Positions 41,690-52,696 of a stretch of DNA of 64,000 nt are shown one piece after another. Source of the DNA: Hesseltinella vesiculosa (taxonomy: Eukaryota > Mucoromycota > Mucoromycetes > Mucorales > Cunninghamellaceae); assembly GCA_002104935.1 (NCBI GenBank), contig MCGT01000019.1, positions 124,001 through 188,000 of the forward strand. The letters run 5' to 3'. The notes beneath the pieces are model-generated. The model was not told the origin of the DNA, made no database searches, and worked only from the letters and a program-made list of their open reading frames with translations. Every line of letters begins with the position of its first letter. Position 1 is the stretch's first letter. The translations under genes and the position numbers were made by a program.

Positions 41690-42885
41690 TTATTCATAAC
41701 CAATGGGCTTGGTATCACGTTCAACAACAAGGGCAGCATTAGCAGCAATGAGAGGGTTGCTCTTGGGATCAGTGCCGATAAAGTTGGTGGGGAAGCCAAC
41801 GTCAAAGGACAAAATGCTTTCCAAGTAGGAGATTTGTTCGTCAGTCAATCTGATTTTCAGGGCTTGGATGTTATCTTGGAGATGCTCGATCTTGCGACCA
41901 CCAACCAAAGGATAGACGCGAGGAGCCTTGGCCATGACATAAGCAAGCGCGATAGCGGTGATAGACTTGACGCCGTGTTCACCTGCTACCTTTTCCAAAG
42001 CAGCACTCATCTTCTCTTCATCTTCAGATTGTACGCCAGGGCCAAATGTGGAGCGCAGTCCTTCGCCATTCTTCTTGCGTTCTTCAATAGCAGCCTTGGT
42101 TTGCAGCTTGCCTCCACCAAGCACGTCCCAGGGAGCAAGGGCCATGCCAAAATGTCTTGCCATGGGCTGGAAAAAAAAAGTTACAAAACTACGTCGCTCC
42201 TTTCATAGCAGAGACTTACCAAAATGTCACGTTCAAAATCTCTCTTCATGATGTTCCATCGGCCTTGGTAGATGCTGAAAGGTGTCTTGCCATGGGCAGT
42301 GGCATAGGTGTTAGCAGCGCTGACGACCCAGGCTGGTGCGTCGGAGATGCCAAGGTAGAGCACCTTGCCTTGCTGGACCAAATAATGCAGGCTATCCATG
42401 ATTTCTTCAATCGAGGTAGTGTAGTCCCACCAGTGCACGTACAAGATGTCGATCCAGTCGGTCTGCAGCTTTTTGAGCGAGTCGCGCACGCTCATTTTTA
42501 AACTGCGCTTGTGGTTACCGCAGCTGTTGGGGACGTTGCCTTTGCCCTTTGCATGGGAACGGTAGTCAGTGGTGAACTTGGTGGCCACCACGATTTGATC
42601 ACGGTTGTCTCGGGCCTTCATCCATTCACCAATCCAGGTCTCCGACTGTTCATTCTGGTAGTTGTTGGCAGTGTCGATGAAGTTGCCACCGGCTTCGAAG
42701 TAGGCGTCCAGCAGCTTGAAGGAGGATTCCTTGTCCATGGAGCCCAAAAACCCGTTCCATTGATCACCAATGCTCATGGCCCCGAGCTGCAAAGGAGACA
42801 CTCGGATACCAGCAGTTGAAGACAGCACGCGATAACGGGCAAGTTCAGTAACAGGTTCAGGAGCAGGGGAAAAGATATCAGACAT
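41690..42885 (-). CDS. Aldo/keto reductase, aryl-alcohol dehydrogenase (AAD) type
   Basis: NADPH-dependent carbonyl reductase of the AKR9/AAD group, probably cytosolic, acting on aromatic or aliphatic aldehydes; the true substrate is unknown. Exons 42220-42885 and 41690-42166 give 380 aa. TIM-barrel landmarks: [12 protein letters not shown], the catalytic Asp/Tyr segment [20 protein letters not shown], the catalytic Lys in [29 protein letters not shown] with the catalytic His, [30 protein letters not shown], and the cofactor-binding [16 protein letters not shown]. All four catalytic residues (Asp, Tyr, Lys, His) can be placed. Length equals fungal AAD proteins. It borders the transposon island on one side and a gene-poor block on the other. 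Confidence 0.93.
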
Positions 42886-44626
42886 TTTGTTTTTTGTTTT
42901 GTTTGAAGAAAAAAAAAAAACATTGAGGACTGGCTGCCAGGCTTTATATCACGATCAATGCAAAAACCCCCGCAACCTTGCTTGCATCATTTTCTTTCTT
43001 TGGCAATTTCCTTTTTTGTCATTGCTGACGTTGCCCACCGCCCAAAAAAAACAAAAGAGTCAAGTCAACTCCTCTTTTCCCAGACCGCCCACCGCTAGTC
43101 ATGAATAGCTCATCTCCCTTACTGACAAGAGAAAAAAGAGGAACAAGTCTCCTCAGCCGACTTTTTTTTTATTTTTCCACTCTATCCATAATTCAGCCTC
43201 TTCTTTTTTTTTTTCCTCTGCTAAATCTACAGGGAGCATCGTGTATGCATCTGACCTATTCCTTCCTTTTGAAAATATGAAATCGTTTGATTGCAGATAT
43301 GAAGGAGTCAACAAAGCCGGATCCCGAAGGCTTTGTTTTTTAGCCATGTCATTTCATTGGCTGACAAGCAGTCCAAACTCTGCTAGGCGCCGTTTAAAAA
43401 ACGATTTACGGCCCACCCAGTTGGGAGCGGGCCAACGCTGTTTTTTTACCCGCGATGTCACTCCAGCAGCACCGCACGTACAACTACAAAATCAACACAA
43501 ACCTTGGCGTTGCACCAAAAAGCTTTGATTAAAAATGCAGCTAGGCTGTCAGCAACGGAGAAAGCGTGTGAAAAAAAAAAAAACTGGGTAGCCTCCTGGC
43601 CCCGAAGTTAGACTTGGGCTCAGATGTGGAGGCAACGGCGTGGATATCAACCTATCTATGATCAGTCATGTTTGTATTTTTAAGCATGATTATTCAGCCT
43701 GCCACCTGCAAAATTTAGTCGTGGCTTGCCACTGGCTGACAATGTAAGCCTCAGAGCGAGAATGCTGTGCAGGTGCAGGACACCATGCATTTCTTTTTGC
43801 TTCTGGCTAGCATTCTGGCACAAATGTGGTCAATGATTTTAACGATAGCATTGCTCACCTACTACTAATATTCTGCAAAGCCTGTAGTAGTTCAGACATG
43901 GCCGCAATTATACCTGGTTTTGATGCAGCCTTTTTTTTTTTTTTTTTTTTTTTTTGCATTTCTTTTTTTTCACCGCTCTTTTGGCCGGATATTAGACACA
44001 ATGCAAGACGCCAGTTTCAAATGGCTTCGTGTTTTCAGCGTGACCAGCCCTCGTGGGCCAGTTCTTGCAATGGACCAAAAGTGCTCAAATTAGTTCATTT
44101 GACAGAATGGGCATTTTGCTTAGGAGGGGTAGGAAGGTGCCTTTTTATCAGATCACGATGAACCCAATCGCATTTGATTTACTCCAACGTTTACATGCAA
44201 CTGGCATAGGATGAGATAGGTTCGAGGTTAAACAACATAACTCTCGGACCTCGCGGTGTGCAGCTACAGACAAGCAAACCTGCTCTGTCCAGCCAGGCTA
44301 GGCTGCAGAGCGCGCTTAAAACCCTGACCAACTCCTGGTCTGAATTTAATAGTACTACATGAGACCAGGTTAGCAAAGCACATTGTCGAAAGTATAATCA
44401 GAAACAAAATGCCTCAGCTTTGGCACAGTCTTTCCGTATCATTTTGTAGTGGCCCATTGCTTGGACGTTCTGCCAAAAAAAAAAAAAAAAAAGCCCGTCT
44501 AGCCTAGTACAGCCACAAAGATGATTATTTAATGTAATGTGGATGAAGTGTAGGGCCATTAGTTAAGCATGTGGCGAATAGGCGCAAATAGGGAAGAAGC
44601 TGATATGAGATAAATTTGACAGGGAA
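42886..44626. other. 1.7-kb gene-poor block
   Basis: Promoter side of the aldo/keto reductase, then AT-rich sequence with long T runs (43930-43955) and A runs (44473-44492). An imperfect palindrome GCCGTTTAAAAAACGATTTACGGC lies near 43390. No coding frame, tRNA or known repeat recognised. Confidence 0.45.
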
Positions 44627-45198
44627 TCATAACAAAGCAGAGGTCACAGCCAAGGCCAGGATGCCGATGGCAGCGGAAGCCTTCAATGGCATAGATGCCG
44701 TGGATGTTGGGTTAGTGCCAGTAGGATTGGGGGTTGGGTTATTGCTAGTAGGCTTGGGGGCAGCTCCAGCTTCACAAGTGTCACTCTTATGTTGCTGATA
44801 CCAGGAGCATGTTTGGTTGAAGGCACGCTGGGTGTAATCGTCTTGCTCTGCCTTGCTGCATGTCAGCCAGCAGGACCCAGCCTTGGTCATAAAAGATACA
44901 TAGTTAATGTTAGACCGATCACATTCCACCGCCAAGGAACCAATGAAATCTGGTGAAGTGCTATTCAAAGAGAAGCTTGGTAGCGCAGCTGAGCCGGCTT
45001 GCTATGTAGGCACACATAAAAAAACGAGTCAACTGTCTGTCTCAGCGTCGCCAGGTACATATGTTTTTTTCTGCATTTGTGATTTACCTGAGCGCAGTTG
45101 TCAATGCAAGAGCCAGCAGAAACGACGTTGTACGTGGGGTTGCAGTGTTGTGCAGCAACAAGAGACGCTAAACCTGTGGCAGCAAGGACAAAATACAT
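44627..45198 (-). CDS. Secreted Cys-containing protein, probably GPI-anchored
   Basis: Exons 45088-45198 and 44627-45001 give 161 aa. A signal peptide is clear, MYFVLAATGLASLVAAQ, with cleavage likely after VAA or VAAQ. The mature part has seven Cys, starting HCNPTYNVVSAGSCIDNCAQ, then the segments SLAVECDRS, GSCWLTCSKAEQ and QTCSWYQQHKSDTCEAG. A Pro/Thr/Asn-rich linker (PTSNNPTPNPTGTNPTSTAS) leads to a hydrophobic C-terminus ASAAIGILALAVTSALL, the layout of a GPI-anchored surface protein. The Cys spacing recalls small fungal cell-surface proteins, but I cannot place it in a named family. It is divergent from the MFS transporter. Confidence 0.82.
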
Positions 45199-45649
45199 GT
45201 TTTTTTTAATAAAAAATTATAAAAAGAGAAGAAAAAATTAGCGACACAGTGCGCCTCCATCCCTTTTATCCCCAGACATCCTTCGCTGTCTCTTTCCACA
45301 GCTCATCTCAGGGGTTGTGTGACATGATGCAGGATCTGATAACGTTTGTCATTTAAAATGAGGAACAATGGAACAGCTGACTGCTTCCATTTTTTTTTTT
45401 CACAGGGCCGCTTTCTCGGTGGAAGGCGGGGAAAAGACGCTGCTAAAATTACAGTGAAGCAGCCGAGAGAATATCTGGACAGTACAAAGTTATCAGATCT
45501 AAATATCGAAGCAAGGTCACCTTCCACCCCTTCCATTTGTGCCATTTTCTCAGTTCCACGGCATCTAGACAGGTTTTTGCACTTGCTTCCTGTTTGTCGT
45601 TTTCTTTTATTTCGCTTTTTTTTTATATTATACGTTGCCCTCGAGCCCT
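45199..45649. other. Divergent promoter, secreted protein / MFS transporter
   Basis: 451 bp between two outward-facing genes. Contains AATAAAAAATTATAAAAAG near 45207 on the secreted-protein side, a likely TATA region, and TTTTTATATTATACG near 45620 just before the transporter ATG. Confidence 0.5.
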
Positions 45650-47217
45650 ATGCCTACTATGCCCGCCAGCCAAGACAAGGTCCTGCTTGAGTCTTCTTCC
45701 TGTCTCTCCATCCATCTCCAAGATGACGGCTTGTCGTCAGTGGAAGAGCCGCCTCCTCGCAAATTTCTCTGGCTGATACCATTGCAGCGGCATGTGCACC
45801 CTCTACAGCTGATGTGTCTATTGTTCTCGGTGTTCTCGTCGTTGGCTGCCATTGTTTATCTCGCCACAGCACAGTCCTTTATTATTTTGGCACGGCTTGA
45901 CGGCACAGCTTCATCCCGAGGCAGTGTGACAGGCTCGCTGTCCTTTTATTCAGAGCTGGTGTCCGTTGTTTTTGTGGTGGTGTGGGGGGTGGTGTCTGAC
46001 CACCATGAAAAGCGGCTGATCATGGCCCTGGGACTAGGTTTCATGGGCATACCGCTGATTGCTCTACCATATGTGCGCCAGGTGTACCCTGATCTGTTGC
46101 TGATCCGGCTTTTTTTCTCGGTGGGCACGGCTGGCACCACTACCATGATGACGGCATTTGTGATGGAGGTGGTCCAGGGCAAGGGTGGGTGGGTGCCGGC
46201 CATGCTCGGCGCCAGCTCCGGTCTTGGCGCCATCTTTGCGGCCTTTTGTCTGTTCAGTGTTCCGACCATGCTGAACCTTCGATTCCATGGTGATCAAACC
46301 AAGGCTGTCAATGCAGCCAACGGCATCATTGGTGGCTGCGTGGTGCTTGTTGGTCTGGTGTCGTATGTTTGCCTCCCGCGGTCGCCAGCGATCCGCCTTG
46401 CTCGCGAAGAAAACCAAACTCAGCCACCTGTCCGGGCCTTTTTTCTCTCAAGATGGTGCAGGGCGCTCTCCAGGGGTTTTGTCAACTTTGCCATCAAGCT
46501 CCTCCGTGGTCTCAAGGCAGCCAAGGATCCGCATGTTGGCCTGGGCTACTGCACCAGTTTTTTTGCTCGAGCCGACGAGGTGATCATCACCAATTTCATC
46601 AGTTTGTGGGTGACCCAGTACTACATCGAAAAGGGGATCTGTGCCAACGGCTCGATATGCTATGCAGCTTCTGGGTCGACCGGCACCATGACAGGAATTG
46701 CGCAGTGTGTGGCACTTGTCGCTTGTCCATTTTTCGGCGCGGCGTCGGAATACTTGGCGAAAGAGCTGGCCATTGTGGCAGCTGGAGCCATTGGCGCCGC
46801 CGGGTGTCTGGCCTTTTCCTTTTCGCTGGATCCCACCTCAAAAACAAGTATGGCCATGGTCATTTTGATTGCTATTGGTGAATATGGTAATAAAAGGCAT
46901 CGAGAACTCAAAAAAAAAAAAAAAGCCGAGAATTCACACGAGATTTTTTTTTTTTTTTGACACTAGCCATGATCGTCTCCGGGATGTCGCTGGTGGCTGG
47001 CAAGCATGTGGCAGTGGAGGACCGAGGAAGTGTGGCTGGCACCTATTCATTTTGCGGAGCCGTTGGCATTCTCGTCCTTTCAAAAGTGGGTGGCGTGTTG
47101 TTTGATGTCTGGATGAAGGGCGCTCCCTTTTTATTGCTTGGCGTTGGGCATCTCCTCATTATGATTGCAGCCTTGGCCTTGTACTGTTGGCAACATTTTT
47201 TTAAAAAAGGGAAATGA
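45650..47217 (+). CDS. Major facilitator superfamily transporter
   Basis: Exons 45650-46886 and 46967-47217 give 495 aa. Hydropathy by eye gives about 12 membrane spans. TM1 is LMCLLFSVFSSLAAIVYLA. The TM2-TM3 loop GVVSDHHEKRLIMALGLG is the MFS signature. Later spans include AMLGASSGLGAIFAAFCLF and GIIGGCVVLVGLVSYVCL, then a central loop of about 60 residues containing basic and Gln stretches. The C-half repeat contains CPFFGAASEYLAKELAIVAA, VSGMSLVAGKHVAVEDRGSV and GAPFLLLGVGHLLIM. The substrate cannot be inferred; it resembles uncharacterised fungal MFS proteins. The start at 45650 is the first ATG; earlier in-frame codons lack an ATG. Confidence 0.88.
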
Positions 47218-47530
47218 AAAGCCTATTAACAGTAAATGACTGTCCAGAAATGGAGCAGCGCCAACAATCCTAATTTCGGCTCTGGGCTAGTGTTTCATTG
47301 ACCGTGGATCGTCATTGGTGGTGGTCGTGCGGATCATTTCCGCTTGACCCCTTTTCTGTTCGTTTTTGGTATAGCCTGAAAATTTTATATAAAAAAAAGG
47401 GCGACTTTCCCTCTTTTTTGAATTCTTTTATTTCTTTTCTGTAACATTGTAACATGTAAGCGACGGAGCCGATTTCATATTAATCCATGATTCTCATATA
47501 GTTTCTTTCATTCTCTTTGAACGAAGCAGC
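47218..47530. other. Spacer before the single-pass protein gene
   Basis: MFS 3' flank and promoter of the next plus-strand gene, with ATTTTATATAAAAAAAAGG near 47380 as a TATA candidate. Nothing else seen. Confidence 0.45.
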
Positions 47531-48382
47531 ATGGCCAGTGACTCCGTCGGCTTGATTACTGGGCTGACCGTCGGCTTAGTGGTGGGCATTCCCCTGGCAG
47601 CGTTCCTTGGTTATTGGCTTTATCGACGATCCCAACGATCAGCCGAACAAACTGGACCAGACGACGAAGAACGTGAGGTTACCACGACGACGACTGTCAG
47701 CAGCTCGAGACCTCCTACTCCGCCTCCCAAGGACCAGCAGGTGTTTCTGCAGAATATCCCTGAAGAGGGCATTGTGCACAGCAGCAGCGACAGCAGCCAT
47801 CGCACGTCGCCCTACCTTGAAAACGCATTGCACATTCCGCCTTTGATGGGCAAAGCCTCCATCCAACGGTCTTTGACGATGGGCAGTCGACCTGCTCACG
47901 CGCAATCCCATGCTCGACCAGGGCCACCAGTGCCTCCCAAGACGGGCATCCGGCCGCTGCTGCGCTCAGCCTCTGTCAAGGTGTCTTCCCGGTATGACAA
48001 CCTAGATCTGGATCGCTATGATGACGACCTGGATCATGTGCGTATCGGCAGAGCTGTGTCTATCAAGCGATCCGCCGCCTCCGTTGGCCGGCCCCGGACG
48101 CCTCCTCCCTCTGGCACTGCTGCTGGCAGCTGTGACAATGGCTCCCCCGTCACGCTTCGCCGCTCACGCTCTGGCTCACCCGTCATGTATGCCAAGCCAA
48201 GTGTCGCTCGTGTGCGGTCCATTACAAGAAAGGACACTACCCCACGACCCTCGGTGGAGTTGGCCGATGCCAGTAGCTCAGCCAACACCGCCGCTCCAGC
48301 CATGTCCCCCTCCTCCTCTACGTCCTCTGCTAAAAGCAGCACCCCTCAGGAAGGGGAAATCACCGTCATTCTCGATTCTTGA
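47531..48382 (+). CDS. Single-pass membrane protein with disordered Ser/Pro-rich tail, unknown
   Basis: One exon, 283 aa. After a short N-terminus (MASDS) one membrane span, VGLITGLTVGLVVGIPLAAF, is followed by YWLYRRSQRS, a positive stop-transfer patch placing the long tail in the cytosol. The tail is Ser/Pro/Thr/Arg-rich and contains SH3-ligand-like stretches RP-PTPPPK and PGPPVPPKTG, many RxxS sites (RSASVKVSSR, RSITRKD) and an acidic end GEITVILDS. Without a signal peptide, a type III (N-out) topology is likely. I recognise no family. The PPPK/PPVPPK motifs make binding to SH3 proteins plausible, and SHO1 in this window carries one, but that link is speculation. Confidence 0.7.
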   Translation: MASDSVGLITGLTVGLVVGIPLAAFLGYWLYRRSQRSAEQTGPDDEEREVTTTTTVSSSRPPTPPPKDQQVFLQNIPEEGIVHSSSDSSHRTSPYLENALHIPPLMGKASIQRSLTMGSRPAHAQSHARPGPPVPPKTGIRPLLRSASVKVSSRYDNLDLDRYDDDLDHVRIGRAVSIKRSAASVGRPRTPPPSGTAAGSCDNGSPVTLRRSRSGSPVMYAKPSVARVRSITRKDTTPRPSVELADASSSANTAAPAMSPSSSTSSAKSSTPQEGEITVILDS

Positions 48383-48975
48383 TCTCGACCTCATGTCGTC
48401 TCTTGGATCATGGCTGTGTCACTGTCACTCTCTCCCTATCCACCTACCCCTCCCTTTTATTTAATAAACTTTTGCTGGCATTCTGAAAATCACATCCACA
48501 GTCCCATTTCCCGAGTTGGTACTTTAGCAGATGTGATATGGGAGTTCATTCGTCCACATCTTCGTTAAACAAAGTTGGAGACGAGGTGGATTTGGCGCAA
48601 CTGTCAGGGTGTTTTGTGTGCGGCGGAGCTCGAATCATGGCTGGCTCCAGCCAAAAAGGTTTTTTGTCACTTTGAGAAAAGACAATGCTGCTCAGTACCT
48701 TTGTGCGAGTGGATTTATATAAAACGTTGCACGGGTGCCATGGGACATCTCCTATCGTTACTCTTCAGAGCTACACTTGGCTACCTGATAAAAAAGCATC
48801 CTCTCATGCCTTGTCTGGAAGGGCGCTGGAAAAAAAGTCGAAAAAGTCCCGCTTGCAGCAGAAACGTGACGATTGATTTCAGCTTTTTTTTTTTTTTCCA
48901 GTTCGCCGCCATTCCTTTTTTTTTCTTTTTTAATTCTCGCTAATCATATCCCCCTCCTCCTCTGTAAAATACGCC
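48383..48975. other. Intergenic, no gene
   Basis: 3' flank of the single-pass protein gene with AATAAAC near 48461, then about 450 bp with no coding frame and T runs at 48884-48898 and 48917-48931 leading to the next start. Confidence 0.5.
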
Positions 48976-50501
48976 ATGTCGGGTGAAAAAAGAAAAGAAG
49001 CAACATCTGGCCCTAGTTCATTGATAAAGCGAGCCCGTGGCGAGGATGGCAGCAACGACAGTGCTTTGATAACACTTTCAGCAGAACGATCTGGCACAAG
49101 CAATGCCATTGTTGGCACAGTAAGAACAGCACCGGTCGCATCTTACAGTGCCAGCAGACGTTGCTCATACTTCTTTTTAATTCAATGGCACCACGTTTTT
49201 AGATTAAACGCACATCCACATTAGAAGCGCCTGTCATGCAGCTCACTGGGCACGAAGTAAAAAAAAAAAATGAACGCTTGCTAGAGACCATCGAACATCA
49301 ACCCAAGCGACTAACGACTTGTTTTTTTTTTCTAGGGTGAAGTATATACTTGCGAATTCGATCCTTCAGGACAACATATAGCATCTGGCTCCTTTGATAG
49401 AAATATTTGTACGTGACTCTCGGCAAATCGCTTCACTCTATTAGTGAGTTGCTCACCTTTTTTTTGTACAGTGTTATGGAATACCTATGGCGATTGTCAA
49501 AATTTTGGTGTGCTCAAAGGACATGTCAATGCTGTGTTGGAGCTTCATTGGACTCGCGATTCAAGGTAAAAAAAAAGAACTCATCTGACCATATCGACCA
49601 ACGAGGAACAGCGACTTGTCACGCGATGCTGACCTTTTCGTTTGCATTCAAAGCCAAGTGGTTAGTTGCTCGGCCGACAAAACAGTGTGTATCTGGGACG
49701 CCAATTCGGGTGAGCGTGTTCGACGATGGAAAGGACACAACGGGGTGGTCAATAGTTGTCAAGTGACTCGACGTGGCACGGAGGTGGTTGTGTCTGGTTC
49801 GGACGATGGTACTATCAAGCTGTGGGACCCTCGTGAAAAGACGACCTCGCAAACCTTGGAAAACAAATACCAAGTGACAAGTGTGGCCATCAGTGAAGCT
49901 GGCGATACTGTCTATTCTGGAGGCATTGACAATGATATCAAGGTAAGCGCAGAAGGAAGCATGGAGGGCGTGCAGTACTGACGCTCATTCTTCCTGTCCT
50001 GCCAGGTATGGGATTTGCGCAAACAAGAGGTGATGTACACACTAGCAGGTCATGTCGACACTGTATCTGGACTGGCCTTGAGTCCTAATGGTGACCATCT
50101 GCTGTCAAATGGCATGGACAACACAGGTAACAAAGAACGGAATGTGGAGCAAAGAAGGAACCGAACGCCTTTTTTTTTTTTCTTCTTTAGTGCATATGTG
50201 GGATGTGAAGCCATTTGCCCCTGCCAACCGATTGCTCAAGGTGTTTGAAGGAGCTCCCCATGGCTTTGAAAAGAACTTGATCCGCCCGGCCTGGTCAACG
50301 GACGGCTCCCAGATCGTGTGTGGTTCTGCAGATCGATCGGTGGTGATTTGGGAAGTTCTGTCTGGCAAGATCCTCTACAAGTTACCTGGTCATCGTGGTT
50401 GTGTCAACGATGTCGACTGGCATCCAAAGGAGCCCATTGTGATGTCTGCCAGCACGGACAAGACGATCTTCTTGGGTGAAGTGAAATCTACTGGCTTTTA
50501 A
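48976..50501 (+). CDS. SNRNP40: U5 snRNP 40-kDa WD-repeat protein
   Basis: WD40 scaffold protein of the spliceosomal U5 particle that contacts Prp8. Seven exons: 48976-49119, 49203-49256, 49336-49408, 49472-49565, 49654-49942, 50006-50126, 50191-50501, giving 361 aa. After a basic N-terminus (EKRKEATSG, LIKRARGED) seven repeats follow: MQLTGHEGEVYTCEFDPSG, ASGSFDRNILLWNTYGDC, LKGHVNAVLELHW, VSCSADKTVCIWDANSGE, VVSGSDDGTIKLWDPREK, YSGGIDNDIKVWDLRKQ, and the family-specific VHMWDVKPFAPANR with HGFEKNLIRPAW. Human SNRNP40 matches block by block. An alternative in-frame acceptor at 49612 would add 14 residues to exon 5. I chose 49654 because it removes a non-homologous insert and has a CTGAC branch site. 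Confidence 0.93.
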
Positions 50502-50729
50502 CCCTCCCTCTCTCTTTCCTTCTCTCCTCCCTTCCTCTCTTTTCTCTCCCTTGTACACACTTTTATTTTTTTATTTGTTGCTGCTAGTATTCCTTGGGTG
50601 TTCTGAAGTGTCATTAAAAAAGGTTTTTGTTTTTTTCTCCCAGCCCATTTATCCGGAGAGGGATCTCAGGGGTAGTTGGTAAAAATAAATAGGAGGGTAT
50701 ACAGCAGGCTTGACTTTTCTGCGGGAGAT

Positions 50730-52245
50730 TTAAGGTGATGGAGCGGTGTGCAGTCGAGCGTCCAATCCTCGAGCAAAATCCATGACAAGGATTTTCTGAT
50801 CCTGACTTGTGCTAAAAAAAAAACCGTTTGCCCTGGGGTTCACGAAGAAGAAAGGGGAAAGGGATGGGCTAGTTCTTTACCTGACGATTTTTGTCTGGTC
50901 AAACATGACGTCAAAGACCCAGCTGGAGTGGCAGGAGGGAAATGTAAAGAGGCAGCGGCCAGTGTGGAGGTCCCAGACACGGATAGTTTCGTCGTAGCTG
51001 CCGCTGACGATTTTGTGGTCGTCAAAGTCGAGGGCACGGACGAGGCCGGTATGACCGTGGCAGGTGAGTCGACAGGCACCGGTGTGGGCGTCCCAGACCT
51101 TGATTTTGTTGTCGTTGCTGCCGCTGACAATGGTGGAGCCGTCGAAGCGGACACAAGCGAGGCCTTTTGTATGGCCGACAAAGTCGCGGAGACACTGGCC
51201 GGTGTGGATGTCCCAAAGTTTGATGGTGCTATCGCCGCTGGCCGAGACAAGGTGGTGGTGGTGCAGCTGGATGGCATTGACAGGGCCATGATGACCACGG
51301 AAGACACGCAGCGGCTGGCCGGTGTCGAGAGACCAGAGCCGTATGGTTGTATCCTTGGAACAGCTGACGACGTGGTGCGCATCGAAGCAGACGTCCAAGA
51401 CACCCGAGGTATGGCCGGTGAGGCGCCAAACCACTTGGAACGACTGCATGCACCACACAAACACCGAGTGATCCGACGAGCCAGAAACCAGGAAACGGGG
51501 GTCATACTGCAAACAGAGCACGCTTGCATGATGGCCCACAAGCGTGCGCAAGCAATAGCCGTGCTCGAGGTCCCAAAATTTGATCGTGCGGTCGCGGCTG
51601 CCCGTGACGATTTTTTCCTGATCAAACTGGAGGCAGTAGATGCTGTCGCGATGGCCGAGGATGTAGCGTTTGTCGTTCTTGCCAGTGCGCCATCGGGTAT
51701 CGAGCAGACTCTTGAGCTGATATTGCTGTTTGTAATGAGTGGCGTGGAAGGGGGAGCGGGTCGAGGAGGGGATGGGGAGATGGGATCCGAATTTGGTTTG
51801 GAGCAACCGCTTCCACAGGACAGGATCATTGGTCAGCTCGTTCCATTGGCGACATACAAAACTGGCGGTGATCAATGTCGGGGCATCGCAATAGTGAAGT
51901 ATTAATAGGGCCAATTCCAATGGCAAATGTCGAAAGAAATCTAACGGCAGGAGAAACAAATAAAAAAAAAGGGGGGGTGAGAAAGGAGGTGGTCGAATCA
52001 AGAAAAACCAGGCGGGCGTTTTTACCCAGTCGTTTGCAAGGCAGAGGCTGTGCTGGGGATGTGAAAGGAAACAAATGGAAAGAAGTAGAAGAGGTCCTAC
52101 GGGTTGAGAGAGATTGATAAAAGCCTTCGTCGATGCGAGAAGAGCGGGGGGATGGGCGAGTGGGTGAGGAGCACCACGACCATCGTTTTGAACAGAGAGT
52201 CATCCATCGTTTGACATATCCCTCTTTTTGAGACCTGGCTGCCAT
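50730..52245 (-). CDS. F-box / WD40 protein, probable SCF substrate receptor
   Basis: Likely receptor subunit of a Skp1-Cullin-F-box ubiquitin ligase. Exons 52026-52245, 50881-51940, 50730-50811 give 453 aa. The F-box follows a Ser/Arg-rich N-terminus of about 70 residues: FFRHLPLELALLILHYCDAP, then FVCRQWNELTNDPVLWKRL. Seven WD repeats come next, beginning ILGHRDSIYCLQFDQEKIVT and including GSRDRTIKFWDLEHG, CSKDTTIRLWSLDTG, ASGDSTIKLWDIHTG, GSNDNKIKVWDAHTG and GSYDETIRVWDLHTG, and the last crosses the final intron. The substrate is unknown; general layout is that of Met30/Fbw-type receptors. It converges with SNRNP40 (228 bp apart). A large plus-strand frame opposite the WD region is an antisense shadow. 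Confidence 0.9.
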
Positions 52246-52696
52246 TCTGCTATGATGAAGGAAAAAGAAGGAGGAAGAAAGTAAAAGTGTTGTCACTGAT
52301 AAGAAAGAAAGAAAAAGAGGCAAGTCTCCCTAGAGGGGGGGAGGGGTGGAGAAAGGGACGGCAGGGGAAGCATTTGACCGAAAAAGGGAAGAGCTCGTCA
52401 GAAAATAAAAAAAATGATCAGCAATGAGAAAGATGACGTGGTTGACGAATGGATCCATTTTATTTCAACAGTAAAGATTTTCCAACAGTTTAATCAAATA
52501 TGCAGAGAGAGAGAGGGGGGGGGGGAATTATTTATAAGAAGTTGAGGGAAGCGTGGTATTTTTTTTCCTGGAATTTTTTTTTTTTTTTTTTTTTCATTTC
52601 CTTTTGTTTTCGTTGAAAAAAAAAAAAAATAGAGCGGTTGGGAAGGAAGAATGAGACATAAAAACAAAGCGACAAGGGAGGTATCATGCACTACAG
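52246..52696. other. Spacer between F-box gene and BET gene
   Basis: F-box gene promoter side and BET 3' flank. Contains purine-only tracts (52255-52310), a GA run into a G run (52503-52525), and adjacent T and A runs at 52557-52629. No gene. Confidence 0.5.

Noticed and set aside
44191..44376. tRNA-like look of a region with GGTTCGAGG
   Set aside because: No acceptor stem, A box or cloverleaf can be formed around it. No convincing tRNA was found anywhere in the window.
50748..51905. 385-codon plus-strand frame opposite the F-box/WD40 gene
   Set aside because: Antisense shadow of periodic WD repeats; its own periodicity follows the repeats on the other strand.
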